Shown here: one piece after another, positions 17,290 through 26,504 of the stretch
How the letters are laid out: each line of letters opens with the position of its first letter
Position numbering within the stretch: position 1 is the stretch's first letter
Notes under the pieces: generated by a model
What the model was told of the DNA's origin: nothing
Seen by the model: only the letters and a program-made list of their open reading frames with translations
The model's database searches: none
Origin: an uncultured Lentisphaeraceae bacterium
GTDB lineage: Bacteria > Verrucomicrobiota > Kiritimatiellia > RFP12 > DVOR01
Direction of reading: 5' to 3'
DNA length: 64,000 nucleotides
Assembly: GCA_949282555.1 (NCBI GenBank)
Contig: CASDPK010000002.1
Coordinates: forward strand, 62,001 to 126,000
Program-made: the position numbers and the translations under genes

Positions 17290-18654
17290 ATGGTTCCACC
17301 CCCTTCCGCCAAACGCAAGACCCCACGCACTCCGGCGCCGCGACGCGCCGGCGGTCGTCCGTCGCCCGCCTCTGCCCCCTCGGGGAGGTGGCCGGTGGGG
17401 CCGTTGTGGTTCCTGTTGTGTGCCTTGACGGTGGGGGCGGCGGCCTTCCCCGTGGCGGCCACGCGGCTGATGAACGACGAGACCGTGACCGGGGCCTTCT
17501 TCGCCCCGCTGGCCCTATGGACGGTCGCGGCGGCGCTGGCCTTTTGGTGGAGTCGACCCAAAGTGTATGGCGGCGATCGCGCCTTCGTGACGCTGACGAT
17601 GCTCCTGCTGGGCCTCGGGGTGGCGGTGCAATTGCGGCTGGGGACCTGGGAGGAATCATGGACGGCGTGGCGGGCCTATGCCCCGCTCTTGGCCGGGCTG
17701 GCCGGGTTTCTCTTCGGGGAACGGTGGCTCTCGCCGGGGATGTTGGCGCGGTGGTTGCCGCGCTTGCGGTGGGGATTGTGGCTGGCGGCGCTGGGGACGC
17801 TGGGCGTGCTCTTCCTCTTCGGGCGCAACTACCGCGGCGGCCTCTTCCTGCCCGGGCAGATCAATCCCACGGAGCTGGTGAAACTCTTCTTGGTGATGTT
17901 CGCGGCGGCTTGGCTGCCCACCCGGGCGGAAGGTTTGTCGCGGACGGTCTGCGGCGTGCCGTTGCCGCCGTTGCGCGACGCGCTGGCCTTGGCGGTGGCA
18001 TGGGGTGCGCCGCTGTTGGGGGCGGTGGCCGTGCGGGATCTCGGACTGGTGCTGATCCTTTGCCTCACGCTCGTGCTGATGCTCACGGCCCTGACGCGCC
18101 GCCCGGGCTGGCTGATCTTCGGCGTGGGGGCGGCGGCGTTGGCCGGCTGGGCGGTACGGCTGGTCTCGGCGCACACGCGGGCGCGCTTCGACGTGTGGCT
18201 CAATCCCTTCCAAGATCCGCTGGGGAAGGGCTGGCAAATCGGGCAAAGCCTCTGCGCGCAATATGCCGGCGGCCTGTGGGGCACGGGTTTGGGAGAGGGG
18301 ACGCCACGTGCGGTGCCCATCGTCTCCAGCGATTTCGTCTATGCCGCCGTGGCCGAAGAATGGGGCTTGGTGGGCTGTGCCCTCCTGCTGGGGCTCTACT
18401 GGCTCTGGGTGATGCGGGCGGCACGAACCGGCGCCGCGGCCGAAAACCCAACGCTCCGACTTTTGGGGGCGGGCATTGCGTCCGTGCTCGGCGTGCAAAT
18501 CCTTCTGAACGTCGGCGGCGTGACCAAAGCGCTGCCGATGACGGGCATCACCCTGCCCTTCCTCTCCCAAGGCGGCTTTTCCCTGCTCACCGTGCTCCTG
18601 CTCTGCGGGCTCGTGGCCGCCCTTTCCAAGCCCAACGCAAGCAAACGGCGCTGA
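17290..18654 (+). CDS. SEDS-family protein (FtsW/RodA-like) with Arg/Pro-rich N-terminal tail
   Basis: The 454-residue polytopic protein has the SEDS motifs FLPGQINPTELVKLFLV and RFDVWLNPFQDPLGKGWQIG. GGLWGTGLGEG and a late TKALPMTGITLPFLSQGG complete the pattern of peptidoglycan glycosyltransferases. It would polymerise lipid II in the inner membrane. An unusual cytoplasmic N-terminus of about 35 residues is rich in Pro, Arg and Lys. No class B PBP partner (PBP2/PBP3), mreC or fts gene is next to it, so assignment to division (FtsW) or elongation (RodA) is open. TATACT ends only 7 bp before the ATG and there is no ribosome-binding site, suggesting leaderless transcription. Confidence 0.85.
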   Translation: MVPPPSAKRKTPRTPAPRRAGGRPSPASAPSGRWPVGPLWFLLCALTVGAAAFPVAATRLMNDETVTGAFFAPLALWTVAAALAFWWSRPKVYGGDRAFVTLTMLLLGLGVAVQLRLGTWEESWTAWRAYAPLLAGLAGFLFGERWLSPGMLARWLPRLRWGLWLAALGTLGVLFLFGRNYRGGLFLPGQINPTELVKLFLVMFAAAWLPTRAEGLSRTVCGVPLPPLRDALALAVAWGAPLLGAVAVRDLGLVLILCLTLVLMLTALTRRPGWLIFGVGAAALAGWAVRLVSAHTRARFDVWLNPFQDPLGKGWQIGQSLCAQYAGGLWGTGLGEGTPRAVPIVSSDFVYAAVAEEWGLVGCALLLGLYWLWVMRAARTGAAAENPTLRLLGAGIASVLGVQILLNVGGVTKALPMTGITLPFLSQGGFSLLTVLLLCGLVAALSKPNASKRR

Positions 18655-18876
18655 CGGCACCCCACCGCCTTCGCCAACAGGCCCAAGCCGACGCCCCACA
18701 CCTCACCTCGCCCCCCTCCATCCTTCAGTGTCCAGTAAATGACGAACACCTTCCCTCCCCTCTCGCCCCTTCGGTGTCTTTTCTATTTGACGAATAGCGC
18801 ACCCTGCGTCTCTCCCCGTTTTCTCACAGTGACGCCATAGCGTGAGGTCGCTTTCCATTGCGCCAAGGGAAGGGGC

Positions 18877-18906
18877 TGGACAAGGTGGGGTATCTTCGCG
18901 TACACT
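18877..18906 (+). promoter_or_regulatory. Promoter of the exported thioredoxin gene
   Basis: TGGACA (18877-18882), an 18-bp spacer and TACACT (18901-18906) give a leader of about 30 bases. The rest of the 289-bp gap from 18655 contains only short dyads (for example CTATT/AATAG near 18783) and no gene. Confidence 0.5.
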
Positions 18907-18943
18907 GTCTCTGTCGTTAGCCAATACCGAAAGGAATCATGAC

Positions 18944-19684
18944 ATGAAGACAAAGACCCTTTTCGCCGCCATGCTTGCCGCCGGGTGCTGTCTGGCCCAG
19001 GAGACCGTTCCCGCCGCCAAACTGATGCCCGCGCCCACCGCGAAGGCCGCCGCCGAAGCGCCCGCGGAGAAGGCCGCCATCGCCACCAAAGGCGCCGTGC
19101 TTGGACAGTGGACGATGGATGCCGAAGCCGCGCTCGCACTCGCGAAGAAGGAGGGCAAGCCGGTGTTCCTCAACTTCACCGGGAGCGATTGGTGCGGTTG
19201 GTGCAAGCTGATGGAGAACAAAGTGTTCTCCAAGCCCGCTTGGCAGGCCTACACCAAGGAGAACCTCGTGCTCGTGTGGGTCGATTTCCCGCGCAACAAG
19301 CAATTGGTTCCCGAAGAGATCGTCCCCAAAAACAAGGAGTTGGCCAAGCAGTATGGCATCCAAGGTTATCCCACCTACGTGCTGCTCTCGTCCGAGGGCA
19401 AGGAGATTGGCCGCCTGGGTGCGGATCGCGACGCGACCCCCGAAAGCTTCATCGAGGACGTGGAAGGCGTGCTGGTGCTCCAGCGCATGGATAAGTTGCT
19501 CGCCGCCGAGGATCTCGCCGTCTACAACTCCCTGATGACCCAAAAGAAGGAACTCGAGGAGAAGATTGAGGCATGGCAGACGAAGTTGCGCAAGGAAGGT
19601 GAGGCTTTCCAGACCACCTTCACCAGCCTAGAGAACCGCTTGGAAGTGTACAAGAAAAAGGCGATCGAGGCTTCCAAGAAGTAA
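18944..19684 (+). CDS. Exported thioredoxin-fold protein with C-terminal coiled coil
   Basis: The 246-residue product has a short signal peptide. AAGC could be a lipobox, or cleavage may fall after CLA, so lipoprotein or periplasmic location is open. A low-complexity Ala/Pro linker comes next. The thioredoxin fold has WCGWCK (Cys84, Cys87) and the cis-proline loop GYPTYVLL. The last 60 residues are charged and probably coiled coil. It likely reduces or relays disulfides in envelope proteins, or assists their folding. The ATG at 18944 begins the signal peptide; an upstream in-frame ATG at 18842 would add a non-signal sequence. A strong terminator follows. Confidence 0.8.
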   Translation: MKTKTLFAAMLAAGCCLAQETVPAAKLMPAPTAKAAAEAPAEKAAIATKGAVLGQWTMDAEAALALAKKEGKPVFLNFTGSDWCGWCKLMENKVFSKPAWQAYTKENLVLVWVDFPRNKQLVPEEIVPKNKELAKQYGIQGYPTYVLLSSEGKEIGRLGADRDATPESFIEDVEGVLVLQRMDKLLAAEDLAVYNSLMTQKKELEEKIEAWQTKLRKEGEAFQTTFTSLENRLEVYKKKAIEASKK

Positions 19685-19708
19685 GCCTCGGCTCTTCCCA
19701 ATGACCAC

Positions 19709-19740
19709 AAGGCCCGTCGGCATCGACGGGCCTTGATTCT
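19709..19740 (+). terminator. Terminator after the thioredoxin gene
   Basis: A perfect 11-bp stem AAGGCCCGTCG/CGACGGGCCTT with loop GCAT is followed by GATTCTTTTC, 24 bp past the stop. Confidence 0.85.
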
Positions 19741-19742
19741 TT

Positions 19743-20555
19743 TCATCGAATGAGATGGACGTCGCGTTGCGGGAAGGGGATGGTGAGCCCGGCGGCCTCA
19801 ATGGCCAGTTTCACGCGGCGGTTCAAATCGAAGGTCGTCGGCCAATAATCCTCGACGCTTGTCCACCCGCGCAGGGTCAGCGTCACCGCGCTGTCGCCCA
19901 ATGCCGTCACCGCCACCGAGGGCTCCGGATCGGGCAAGAGGCGCGGTTCCTCGGCGGCAACGGCCCGCAAGACCTCCAGGCCTTGGTCGATGCTGTCGCC
20001 ATAGGCGATGCCGACGGAAACGGCCAGCCGCCGCCGTCCATTGCGGGTGTAATTCACCACGTCCGACGACCAAATGGTGCCGTTGGGGATGGAAACGTAC
20101 AGGCCATCCGCCGCCCGCAGAATGGTGGTGAAGAGACCCACCGTCTCCACCGTGCCGGAACGCGGGCCGCAGTCCACCACGTCCCCCGCCCGGAAAGGGC
20201 GCAACAGCAACAGCATAATTCCGGCGGCAATGTTGCTCAGCGTCTCCCGGAGCGCCAACCCAACCGTGAGTCCGGCCGCGCCGATGAGCGCCACCAGCCC
20301 ATTGGCATTCACGCCGCAGATATCCAGCACCGCCACGCCACCGAGCGCCCAAATGCCAATCGACGTCACGGTGCGCAACACCGGCACAAGCGTGGGGTCA
20401 AGCCGACGCCGCGCCGCCCTCCCCAGCAACCATCGCACCACGAGCGTCGCACCCTTGCAAACCGCCAACGCCAACACACTCAGCGCAATCCGCGTGGACC
20501 ATACGGTCACCGTGTGCCCATACGTCGCCCAAAACGCGCTCAAAGCCGAAGTCAT
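19743..20555 (-). CDS. mscS: MscS-family mechanosensitive channel
   Basis: The 270-residue product is near the length of E. coli MscS (286). Three N-terminal membrane helices end in the pore helix with GAAGLTVGLALRETLSNIAAG. The beta domain follows with FRAGDVVDCGPRSGTVETVGL and SIPNGTIWSSDVVNYTRNGRRR, and then the alpha/beta C-terminus. It opens on membrane tension to release osmolytes after hypo-osmotic shock. The ATG at 20555, preceded by GGAGCACTGGAG, was preferred over an in-frame ATG at 20636 that would lie before the first helix without homology. It is divergent from gatC. Confidence 0.9.
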   Translation of the reverse strand: MTSALSAFWATYGHTVTVWSTRIALSVLALAVCKGATLVVRWLLGRAARRRLDPTLVPVLRTVTSIGIWALGGVAVLDICGVNANGLVALIGAAGLTVGLALRETLSNIAAGIMLLLLRPFRAGDVVDCGPRSGTVETVGLFTTILRAADGLYVSIPNGTIWSSDVVNYTRNGRRRLAVSVGIAYGDSIDQGLEVLRAVAAEEPRLLPDPEPSVAVTALGDSAVTLTLRGWTSVEDYWPTTFDLNRRVKLAIEAAGLTIPFPQRDVHLIR

Positions 20556-20683
20556 CTCCAGTGCTCCTTCCTCAAAAGAGCGCCCAGTGTAGCGAGCCAT
20601 GCCGTTCCCCGTCAAGCCGCGCGTCGCAGGGGGCAATCCGCAGACGCCAAGTTTGGTATACTCCGGTCTTTCAGGAGATTTTT

Positions 20684-20965
20684 ATGGCAGGATTCGACAT
20701 CGACCGCGTGGCGTATCTCGCACGCTTGGCGCTGACCGACGAAGAGCGCAAGGCCTTCGGCGCGCAGCTGGAGACCATCGTCGCCTATGTGGACCGCATT
20801 GCAGGATTGGACGTGGAGGGACTCCCGGCCACGGTGCATGGGCACGACGTGAACAACATCTTCCGCGAGGACGTCCCGACCGAGGGCCTGCCGACCGAGG
20901 TGGCGTTGGCAAACGCCCCCGCCCGCGTGGGCGACGAAATCCGAATGCCGCGCGTGGTGGAGTGA
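20684..20965 (+). CDS. gatC: Asp-tRNA(Asn)/Glu-tRNA(Gln) amidotransferase subunit C
   Basis: The 93-residue GatC begins MAGFDIDRVAYLARLALTDE, with the typical 'LARL.l...E' helix and a conserved C-terminal RxDxPTEG-like segment. GatC wraps around GatA and stabilises the complex that converts misacylated Glu-tRNA(Gln) or Asp-tRNA(Asn) to the amide form. It is the first gene of a gatC-gatA-gatB operon. An AGGAG site lies 7 bp before the ATG and a TATACT box 21 bp upstream of it. Confidence 0.93.
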   Translation: MAGFDIDRVAYLARLALTDEERKAFGAQLETIVAYVDRIAGLDVEGLPATVHGHDVNNIFREDVPTEGLPTEVALANAPARVGDEIRMPRVVE

Positions 20966-20972
20966 GGGCCGC

Positions 20973-22418
20973 ATGATGGAACTGAACAAACTGACGATTG
21001 CCGAGGCCCTGGCCGGATTGCGGTCGGGCGCCTTCACCTCCGTGGAGCTGACGCAAGCCCTGCTGAAGACGATGGAAGCCTCGCAGAAGGACATCCACGC
21101 CTACGTGACCATCGATGCCGAGGGCGCGCTGGCCCAAGCCGCCGAAGCCGACCGCCGCCGCGCGGCGGGCGAAGATGCGCCCCTGTTGGGTGTGCCCATC
21201 GCCGTGAAGGACAACATGAACGTGAAGGGCCAGCCCTGCACCGCCTCCTCGCGCATCCTGGAAGGCTACGTCGCCCCTTACGACGCCACCGTCATCGCCA
21301 AACTGCGGGCCGCGGGCGCCGTCTTCCTCGGCCGCACCAACATGGACGAATTCGCGCTGGGCTCCACCACGCAGACCTCCGGCTTCGGGCCGACGGAAAA
21401 CCCGGTGGCGCGCGGTTGCGTGCCCGGCGGCTCCTCGGGCGGCAGCGCGGCGGCCGTCGGCGGCGACTTGGCCATCGCCGCGCTGGGCACGGACACCGGC
21501 GGCTCCATCCGCCAGCCGGCCTCGCATTGCGGCATCGTGGGCGTGAAGCCCACCTATGGCCGCGTCTCCCGCTACGGCGTGGTGGCCTGCGCCTCCTCGC
21601 TCGACCAAGTGGGCCCCATGACCAAGACCGTCGAGGACGCCGCCCTCCTCATGAACGTCCTCGCCGGGCCCGACCCCATGGACGCCACCAGCTTGGATGA
21701 GCCGGTGCCCGATTACACGCAGGCATGGGCCGGCGCCGATCCGGAGCGTCCCCTCGCCGGCATGACGCTCGGCATCCCGAAGGAATACTACGGGGAAGGT
21801 CTCGACCCTGAGGTCCGCGCGTTGGCCGAAGACGCGAAGGCTCGGGCCATCGCCCTCGGCGCCACGCTGAAGGAAGTCTCGCTCCCGCACGCGTCCTACG
21901 GCATCCCCACCTACTACATCTGCATGACCGCCGAGATCTCCGCCAACCTCGCGCGCTTCGACGGCGTGCGTTACGGTCTGCGCGTGCCGTGCGACGACGT
22001 GGTCGAGCAATACCGCCGCACCCGTGCCGAGGGCTTCGGCGCCGAGGTGAAGCGCCGCGTGCTGCTGGGCACCTTCGTGCTTTCCAGCGGGTATTACGAC
22101 GCCTACTACGGCCGCGCCCAAAAGGTGCGCACCCTCATCCGCCGCGATTTCGAGGCCGCCTTCGCCGAGTGCGACGCGCTCCTCGCGCCCGTCACGCCCG
22201 AACCGGCCTGGCCGCTCGGCGCCTACCAGGATGACCCCATCCGCAACTACCTCTCCGACGTGCTGACCGTGGGGGTCAATCTCGCCGGGTGCTGCGCGCT
22301 GGCCCTGCCCGCCGGCCAGACCAAGGCCGGCAAGCCCGTGGGCGTGCAGCTCATCGGCCCCAACTTCGGGGAAATGGCCCTCTTCCGCGTGGCCAAGGCG
22401 CTGGAACTGAAGAAGTAA
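20973..22418 (+). CDS. gatA: Asp/Glu-tRNA amidotransferase subunit A
   Basis: The 481-residue amidase-signature protein has the Lys (GVPIAVKDNM), cis-Ser (VPGGSSGGSAAAVGG) and Ser nucleophile (LGTDTGGSIRQPAS) triad. VKPTYGRVSRYGVVA is typical of GatA. It hydrolyses glutamine and passes ammonia to GatB. It lies 7 bp behind gatC and 11 bp before gatB. The length is normal. The presence of GatCAB implies that the organism forms Gln-tRNA and/or Asn-tRNA by the indirect route. Confidence 0.95.
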   Translation: MMELNKLTIAEALAGLRSGAFTSVELTQALLKTMEASQKDIHAYVTIDAEGALAQAAEADRRRAAGEDAPLLGVPIAVKDNMNVKGQPCTASSRILEGYVAPYDATVIAKLRAAGAVFLGRTNMDEFALGSTTQTSGFGPTENPVARGCVPGGSSGGSAAAVGGDLAIAALGTDTGGSIRQPASHCGIVGVKPTYGRVSRYGVVACASSLDQVGPMTKTVEDAALLMNVLAGPDPMDATSLDEPVPDYTQAWAGADPERPLAGMTLGIPKEYYGEGLDPEVRALAEDAKARAIALGATLKEVSLPHASYGIPTYYICMTAEISANLARFDGVRYGLRVPCDDVVEQYRRTRAEGFGAEVKRRVLLGTFVLSSGYYDAYYGRAQKVRTLIRRDFEAAFAECDALLAPVTPEPAWPLGAYQDDPIRNYLSDVLTVGVNLAGCCALALPAGQTKAGKPVGVQLIGPNFGEMALFRVAKALELKK

Positions 22419-22429
22419 GGAGCACGGAG

Positions 22430-23857
22430 ATGGATTACGAAGTCGTCATCGGGCTTGAAACCCACGTGCAGTTGAAGACCCGCACCAAGATGTTCTGCGG
22501 GTGCGGCACCTCCTTCGGCGCAAGCCCCAATTCCCACGTCTGCCCCGTCTGCCTCGGCTACCCCGGCGCCCTGCCCAGCATGAACCGCGAAGCCATCCGC
22601 TACACCGTGATGGCCGGCCTCATGCTCGGCTGCAAGATCGCCGATTACGCCAAGTTCGACCGCAAGAACTACTTTTATCCCGATTCCTCCAAGGATTACC
22701 AGATCACCCAGCTCGACCATCCCCTCTGCCTCGGCGGCGGCGTGGACATCACGGGCGAGGACGGCGCACGCAAGACCGTCCGCATCCACCACATCCACCT
22801 GGAGGAAGACGTCGGCAAACTGACCCACCGCGCCGGGTGTTCGGGCGTGGACTTCAACCGCGCCGGGGTGCCGCTCATGGAGATTGTCTCCCAGCCCGAC
22901 CTCCGCTCGGCCGATGAAGCCATCGCCTACCTCACCGCCCTGCGCGAGATGATGATCTACGCCGGCGTCTCCGAGTGCAACCTCGAAGAGGGCAACATGC
23001 GCTCCGACGTCAACGTCTCCCTCCGCCCCCGCGGACAGACCGCCTACGGCACGAAGGTGGAAATCAAGAACATGAACACCTTCAGCGGCATCCACGCCGC
23101 CCTGCTCTTCGAGATCGAGCGCCAACGCGCCGCCTTGGAAGCCGGCCAAACCCTCCGTCAGGAAACCCGCCGCTGGGACCCCGACGCCGGCGAAACCTTC
23201 CCCATGCGCTCCAAGGAAAACGCCGACGATTACCGTTACTTCCCCGAGCCCGACCTCATGCCCATCGCCCTCTCCCCCGAGCAGGTCGCCGAATGGGCCA
23301 AGGCCCTCCCCGAGGCCCCCGCCGCCCGCCGCGAACGCATGATGGCCGACTATGGCATCCCGGAATACGACGCCGGCGTGCTCTCCGCCGACCGCGCCCT
23401 GGCCGACTTCTTCGAGGCCGCCGCCAAACGTTGCGGCAATGGCAAACTCGCCTCCAACTGGGTCATGGCCGAAGTCCTCGCCCTCACCGCCAAAACCGGC
23501 AAGGCGCTCGCCGACGCCGCCCTCACCCCTGAGGCCCTCGGCGACCTCCTACGCCTGCTGGAGGCCAAAACCATCAACGGCCCCACCGCCAAGGCCCTCC
23601 TTCCCGAACTCTTCGAGAAGGGCGGAGACCCCGAAGCCATCGTCCGCGAACGCGGGCTCGGGCAAGTCTCCGACACCGCCGCGCTGGAGGCCTTCGTCGA
23701 TGCCGCCCTGGAAGCCAATCCCAAGGTCGTCGCCGACTTCCGCGCCGGCAAGCAGGCCGCCCTCGGCTTCCTTGTCGGGCAGGTGATGAAGCAATCCAAA
23801 GGCAAGGCCAGCCCCCAAATGGTGCAGCGGCTCTTGCGCACGAAATTGGGCGTGTGA
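22430..23857 (+). CDS. gatB: Asp/Glu-tRNA amidotransferase subunit B
   Basis: The 475-residue protein starts DYEVVIGLETHVQLKTRTKM and shows the GatB catalytic kinase-like region (CPVCLGYPGALPSMN). The tRNA-interacting tail and YqeY-like domain end with GFLVGQVMKQSKGKASPQMV. GatB phosphorylates the tRNA-bound carboxylate and amidates it. The ATG at 22430 (site GGAGCACGGAG) matches the family start. Last gene of the gat operon, followed by a strong terminator. Confidence 0.95.
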   Translation: MDYEVVIGLETHVQLKTRTKMFCGCGTSFGASPNSHVCPVCLGYPGALPSMNREAIRYTVMAGLMLGCKIADYAKFDRKNYFYPDSSKDYQITQLDHPLCLGGGVDITGEDGARKTVRIHHIHLEEDVGKLTHRAGCSGVDFNRAGVPLMEIVSQPDLRSADEAIAYLTALREMMIYAGVSECNLEEGNMRSDVNVSLRPRGQTAYGTKVEIKNMNTFSGIHAALLFEIERQRAALEAGQTLRQETRRWDPDAGETFPMRSKENADDYRYFPEPDLMPIALSPEQVAEWAKALPEAPAARRERMMADYGIPEYDAGVLSADRALADFFEAAAKRCGNGKLASNWVMAEVLALTAKTGKALADAALTPEALGDLLRLLEAKTINGPTAKALLPELFEKGGDPEAIVRERGLGQVSDTAALEAFVDAALEANPKVVADFRAGKQAALGFLVGQVMKQSKGKASPQMVQRLLRTKLGV

Positions 23858-23872
23858 CCGCGCCTCTTCCCG

Positions 23873-23902
23873 AAGACGGGGGCCCCGCGGCCCCCGTCTT
23901 TC
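23873..23902 (+). terminator. Terminator of the gatCAB operon
   Basis: A 12-bp perfect stem, AAGACGGGGGCC/GGCCCCCGTCTT with loop CCGC, is followed by TCC. It lies 15 bp past the gatB stop. Confidence 0.75.
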
Positions 23903-23983
23903 CGGCATAAGGGAGGCCTCCCGTCGCACCGACAAACGCGCCGAAGGCGATTGTGCTATGCTTGGTTGCGTCAGAGGGAGGCT

Positions 23984-24931
23984 ATGGCAATGGGAACGGA
24001 AACCAACAGCGTCTATCTCAGCTCCTTTTTCTCGGCGGCGGACGTCGTCATCGAGCACGGGGTGCCGTCGGGGTTCAACTTGGTTCACGCACTGGTGGGG
24101 CGCCTGGCGGCGAACCATCTGCCGGGCGTGGACCCCTCGCCCATCGTGAATGCCGTGTTGCAGCGCGAACGGGCCTCGCACACCGTGGTGGGCGAAGGCG
24201 TCGCCCTGCCGCACGCCCGCATTGAAGGGCTGACCCGCCCCTACCTCGCGCTGGGCATCTATCCCGCGGGCATCCCCTCCCCGGAAGAGGGCGGCGCCCC
24301 GGTGCGGCTGGTCTTCCTGTTGCTCGTCCCCGAAAGCCAGCCCGCGCGTTACCTCCAAATCCTGAGGGCCTTGGCCAATCTCCTGCGCGAGCCGGGCATG
24401 ACCGACCGTCTGGCGGCGGTCACCTCCGGCGAAGAGGTCATGCAGCTGCTCCGGCGCAGTGAGCGCCGCCTGCCGGATTACCTCTGCGCGGACGACGTGA
24501 TGGACCCTGTCACCCTCAGCCTTCGCTCCGCCGAGCCCCTCTCCGCCGCGCTCGACCTCTTCATGACCCAGCAGGTCACGGAGTTGCCCATCGTGGACGA
24601 GGCGGGGCGCCTTGTGGGCACGGTCGATTCCCGCGCACTGCTGGGGTGCTTCATCCCCACCGGCTTTCGGCGCCTTTTCCCGACGCTCCAGCACACCCCC
24701 GCGCCCACCATGGGCGTTTTGGCCGAACGCCTGCGCGAAGCCTCCCGCACGCGCGTGACCGAAGACATGAACACCGATGTCTGCACCTGCCAGCCCGAGA
24801 CCCCGGCCAAAGAAATCGCCGCCGATCTCGCCGAACGCAACGCCACGCACTGTTACGTGCTCGATGGCGACCATCGTTTGGTCGGCATCATCACCCTCTC
24901 CGGCTTCTTCCGCCGTCTCCTCAAAGATTGA
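23984..24931 (+). CDS. PTS EIIA (Ntr-type) fused to a CBS-domain pair
   Basis: The 315-residue protein has an EIIA-type-2 domain at residues about 15-155, with the phosphoryl-acceptor motif GVALPHARIEG (His77). Two CBS domains follow at about 165-225 and 260-315 (DVMDPVTLSLRSAEPLSAAL; DMNTDVCTCQPETPAKEIAA). EIIA(Ntr) domains usually regulate ion transporters through phosphorylation state, and CBS pairs sense adenine nucleotides. No PTS permease is near. The gene sits 3 bp before the ClC channel gene, so it probably senses energy or PTS state and modulates that channel. A GGGAGG site precedes the ATG. Confidence 0.83.
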   Translation: MAMGTETNSVYLSSFFSAADVVIEHGVPSGFNLVHALVGRLAANHLPGVDPSPIVNAVLQRERASHTVVGEGVALPHARIEGLTRPYLALGIYPAGIPSPEEGGAPVRLVFLLLVPESQPARYLQILRALANLLREPGMTDRLAAVTSGEEVMQLLRRSERRLPDYLCADDVMDPVTLSLRSAEPLSAALDLFMTQQVTELPIVDEAGRLVGTVDSRALLGCFIPTGFRRLFPTLQHTPAPTMGVLAERLREASRTRVTEDMNTDVCTCQPETPAKEIAADLAERNATHCYVLDGDHRLVGIITLSGFFRRLLKD

Positions 24932-24934
24932 CCC

Positions 24935-26497
24935 ATGGGCGCGCTCTCCCCTCGGGCCCCCGTGGCCGAACTGCTCCGCGGCTGGCGCACCTCATGGCGC
25001 TGGATCAAGTTTTGGGTGCCCGCCGAGCGCGAAACGTGGCGGACGGGCCGCATGGTCCTCATCTGTGCGCTGGTGGGCGTGCTCGTGGGGCTGATGTCCG
25101 TTTGGTTCTTCACGACGATCGACTTCGTGTGCGCCTACACCCTTGAGATGCTCGGCCATGCCGAGATTCCCTTGCCCGATGGCGAGCTCCCCGTGGCGCA
25201 CCCGCCCGAGGTTCACTACACGTTGCTCAACCGCCTTTGGCCCGGCGGCGCCCTGGGCGAGGTCTTCGCCGGGCTTGTGCGCTTCCTCCTGCCCGGCGTG
25301 GGCGCGCTCTTGGCCTGTTTGGTGGCGCGGCGCTTCGCCCCCTCGGCCAGCGGGCACGGCACCGACACCGTCATCGCCGCCTACCACCACTCCGCCACCC
25401 GCCTTCCCCTCGGCGTGGCCCCGGTGAAGGTGATCGCCTCCTCCCTCGTCATCGGCACGGGCGGCAGCGCGGGAGCCGAAGGCCCCATCACGCAAATCGG
25501 CGCGGTGATGGGCTCCGCCGTGGCCCGCGTGCTCCGCCTCTCCCGCCACGAAGCGCGCCTTCTGCTGGCCGCCGGCATGGCCGCCGGCATCGGCGCCATC
25601 TTCCGCGCGCCCATGGCCGGGGCGCTCTTCGCCGCCGAAATCCTCTACCGTGGGTTCGACCTCGAGGGCGACGTGCTCATCCCCTCCATGGTCGCCTCCA
25701 CCATTTCCTACATGACCTACGCCTGCGTGTTCGGCTGGGACCCCGTCTTCTACACCCCGCAGGAGTTCTTCAACTCCCCCGTCAAGTTCCTCTGCTACGC
25801 CGCCCTCGCCTTCCTCATCGCCGCCGCCGTCCGCTTCAACATCCTCTTCTTCCGGCAAGCCGAGATCGTCTTCCACCGCCTCACCCTCCCCTACTGGGCC
25901 AAGCCGATGATCGGCGGCCTGCTCGTGGGGTTGATCGGCCTCTTCGTCCCGGAAATCCTCTCCACCGGCTACGGTTGCATCCAAGAGACCCTGCGCGGCA
26001 ACGACGAAGTGCTCCGCACCTTCGGCGGCGGGCTCGTGGGCTTCCTCTTCCTGCTGGGCGTCCTGAAATCCATCGCCACCTCCTTCACCGTCGGCTCCGG
26101 CGGCGCGGGCGGCATGCTCGGCCCCGCCCTCTTCTGCGGCGCGATGTACGGCGCCTGCGTGGGGGCCTTCTTCCACTGGTGCCTCCCCGGCCTCAACGTT
26201 TCCATCGCCAACTGTGCCATGCTCGGCATGGCCGGCTACCTCACGGCCGCCGTCCGCACGCCGCTGGCCGCCATTCTCATGGTGGGGGAATTCACCGGCA
26301 ACCACAATCTCCTGTTGCCCTCCATGTGGGTGTGCGGGCTCTCCTTCCTGCTCACCCCCGGCTGGACGCTCTATAAGAGCCAAGTGCGCGACCGCGACTC
26401 CTCCCCCGCCCACCGCCTCCGCCATGGCTCCCTCCGCCACGACGTCGCCGTGCGCCTCCGCCGCACCCCCAGCAAAAAACGCACCCGCCGCGGATAA
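24935..26497 (+). CDS. ClC-family chloride channel or H+/Cl- antiporter
   Basis: The 520-residue membrane protein has the ClC selectivity-filter motifs. GTGGSAGAEGPITQIG corresponds to GREGP with the gating glutamate retained, but Ala replaces the usual Arg/Lys. GGAGGMLGPALFCGAMYG corresponds to GGxFxP. About 12-14 helices are visible. No CBS domains follow the membrane part; the C-terminus is a short basic tail, and the CBS pair is encoded separately just upstream. It would conduct or exchange chloride at the inner membrane, perhaps for acid or osmotic stress. Tight spacing to both neighbours suggests one transcript. Confidence 0.87.
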   Translation: MGALSPRAPVAELLRGWRTSWRWIKFWVPAERETWRTGRMVLICALVGVLVGLMSVWFFTTIDFVCAYTLEMLGHAEIPLPDGELPVAHPPEVHYTLLNRLWPGGALGEVFAGLVRFLLPGVGALLACLVARRFAPSASGHGTDTVIAAYHHSATRLPLGVAPVKVIASSLVIGTGGSAGAEGPITQIGAVMGSAVARVLRLSRHEARLLLAAGMAAGIGAIFRAPMAGALFAAEILYRGFDLEGDVLIPSMVASTISYMTYACVFGWDPVFYTPQEFFNSPVKFLCYAALAFLIAAAVRFNILFFRQAEIVFHRLTLPYWAKPMIGGLLVGLIGLFVPEILSTGYGCIQETLRGNDEVLRTFGGGLVGFLFLLGVLKSIATSFTVGSGGAGGMLGPALFCGAMYGACVGAFFHWCLPGLNVSIANCAMLGMAGYLTAAVRTPLAAILMVGEFTGNHNLLLPSMWVCGLSFLLTPGWTLYKSQVRDRDSSPAHRLRHGSLRHDVAVRLRRTPSKKRTRRG

Positions 26498-26504
26498 CCC
26501 TCTT

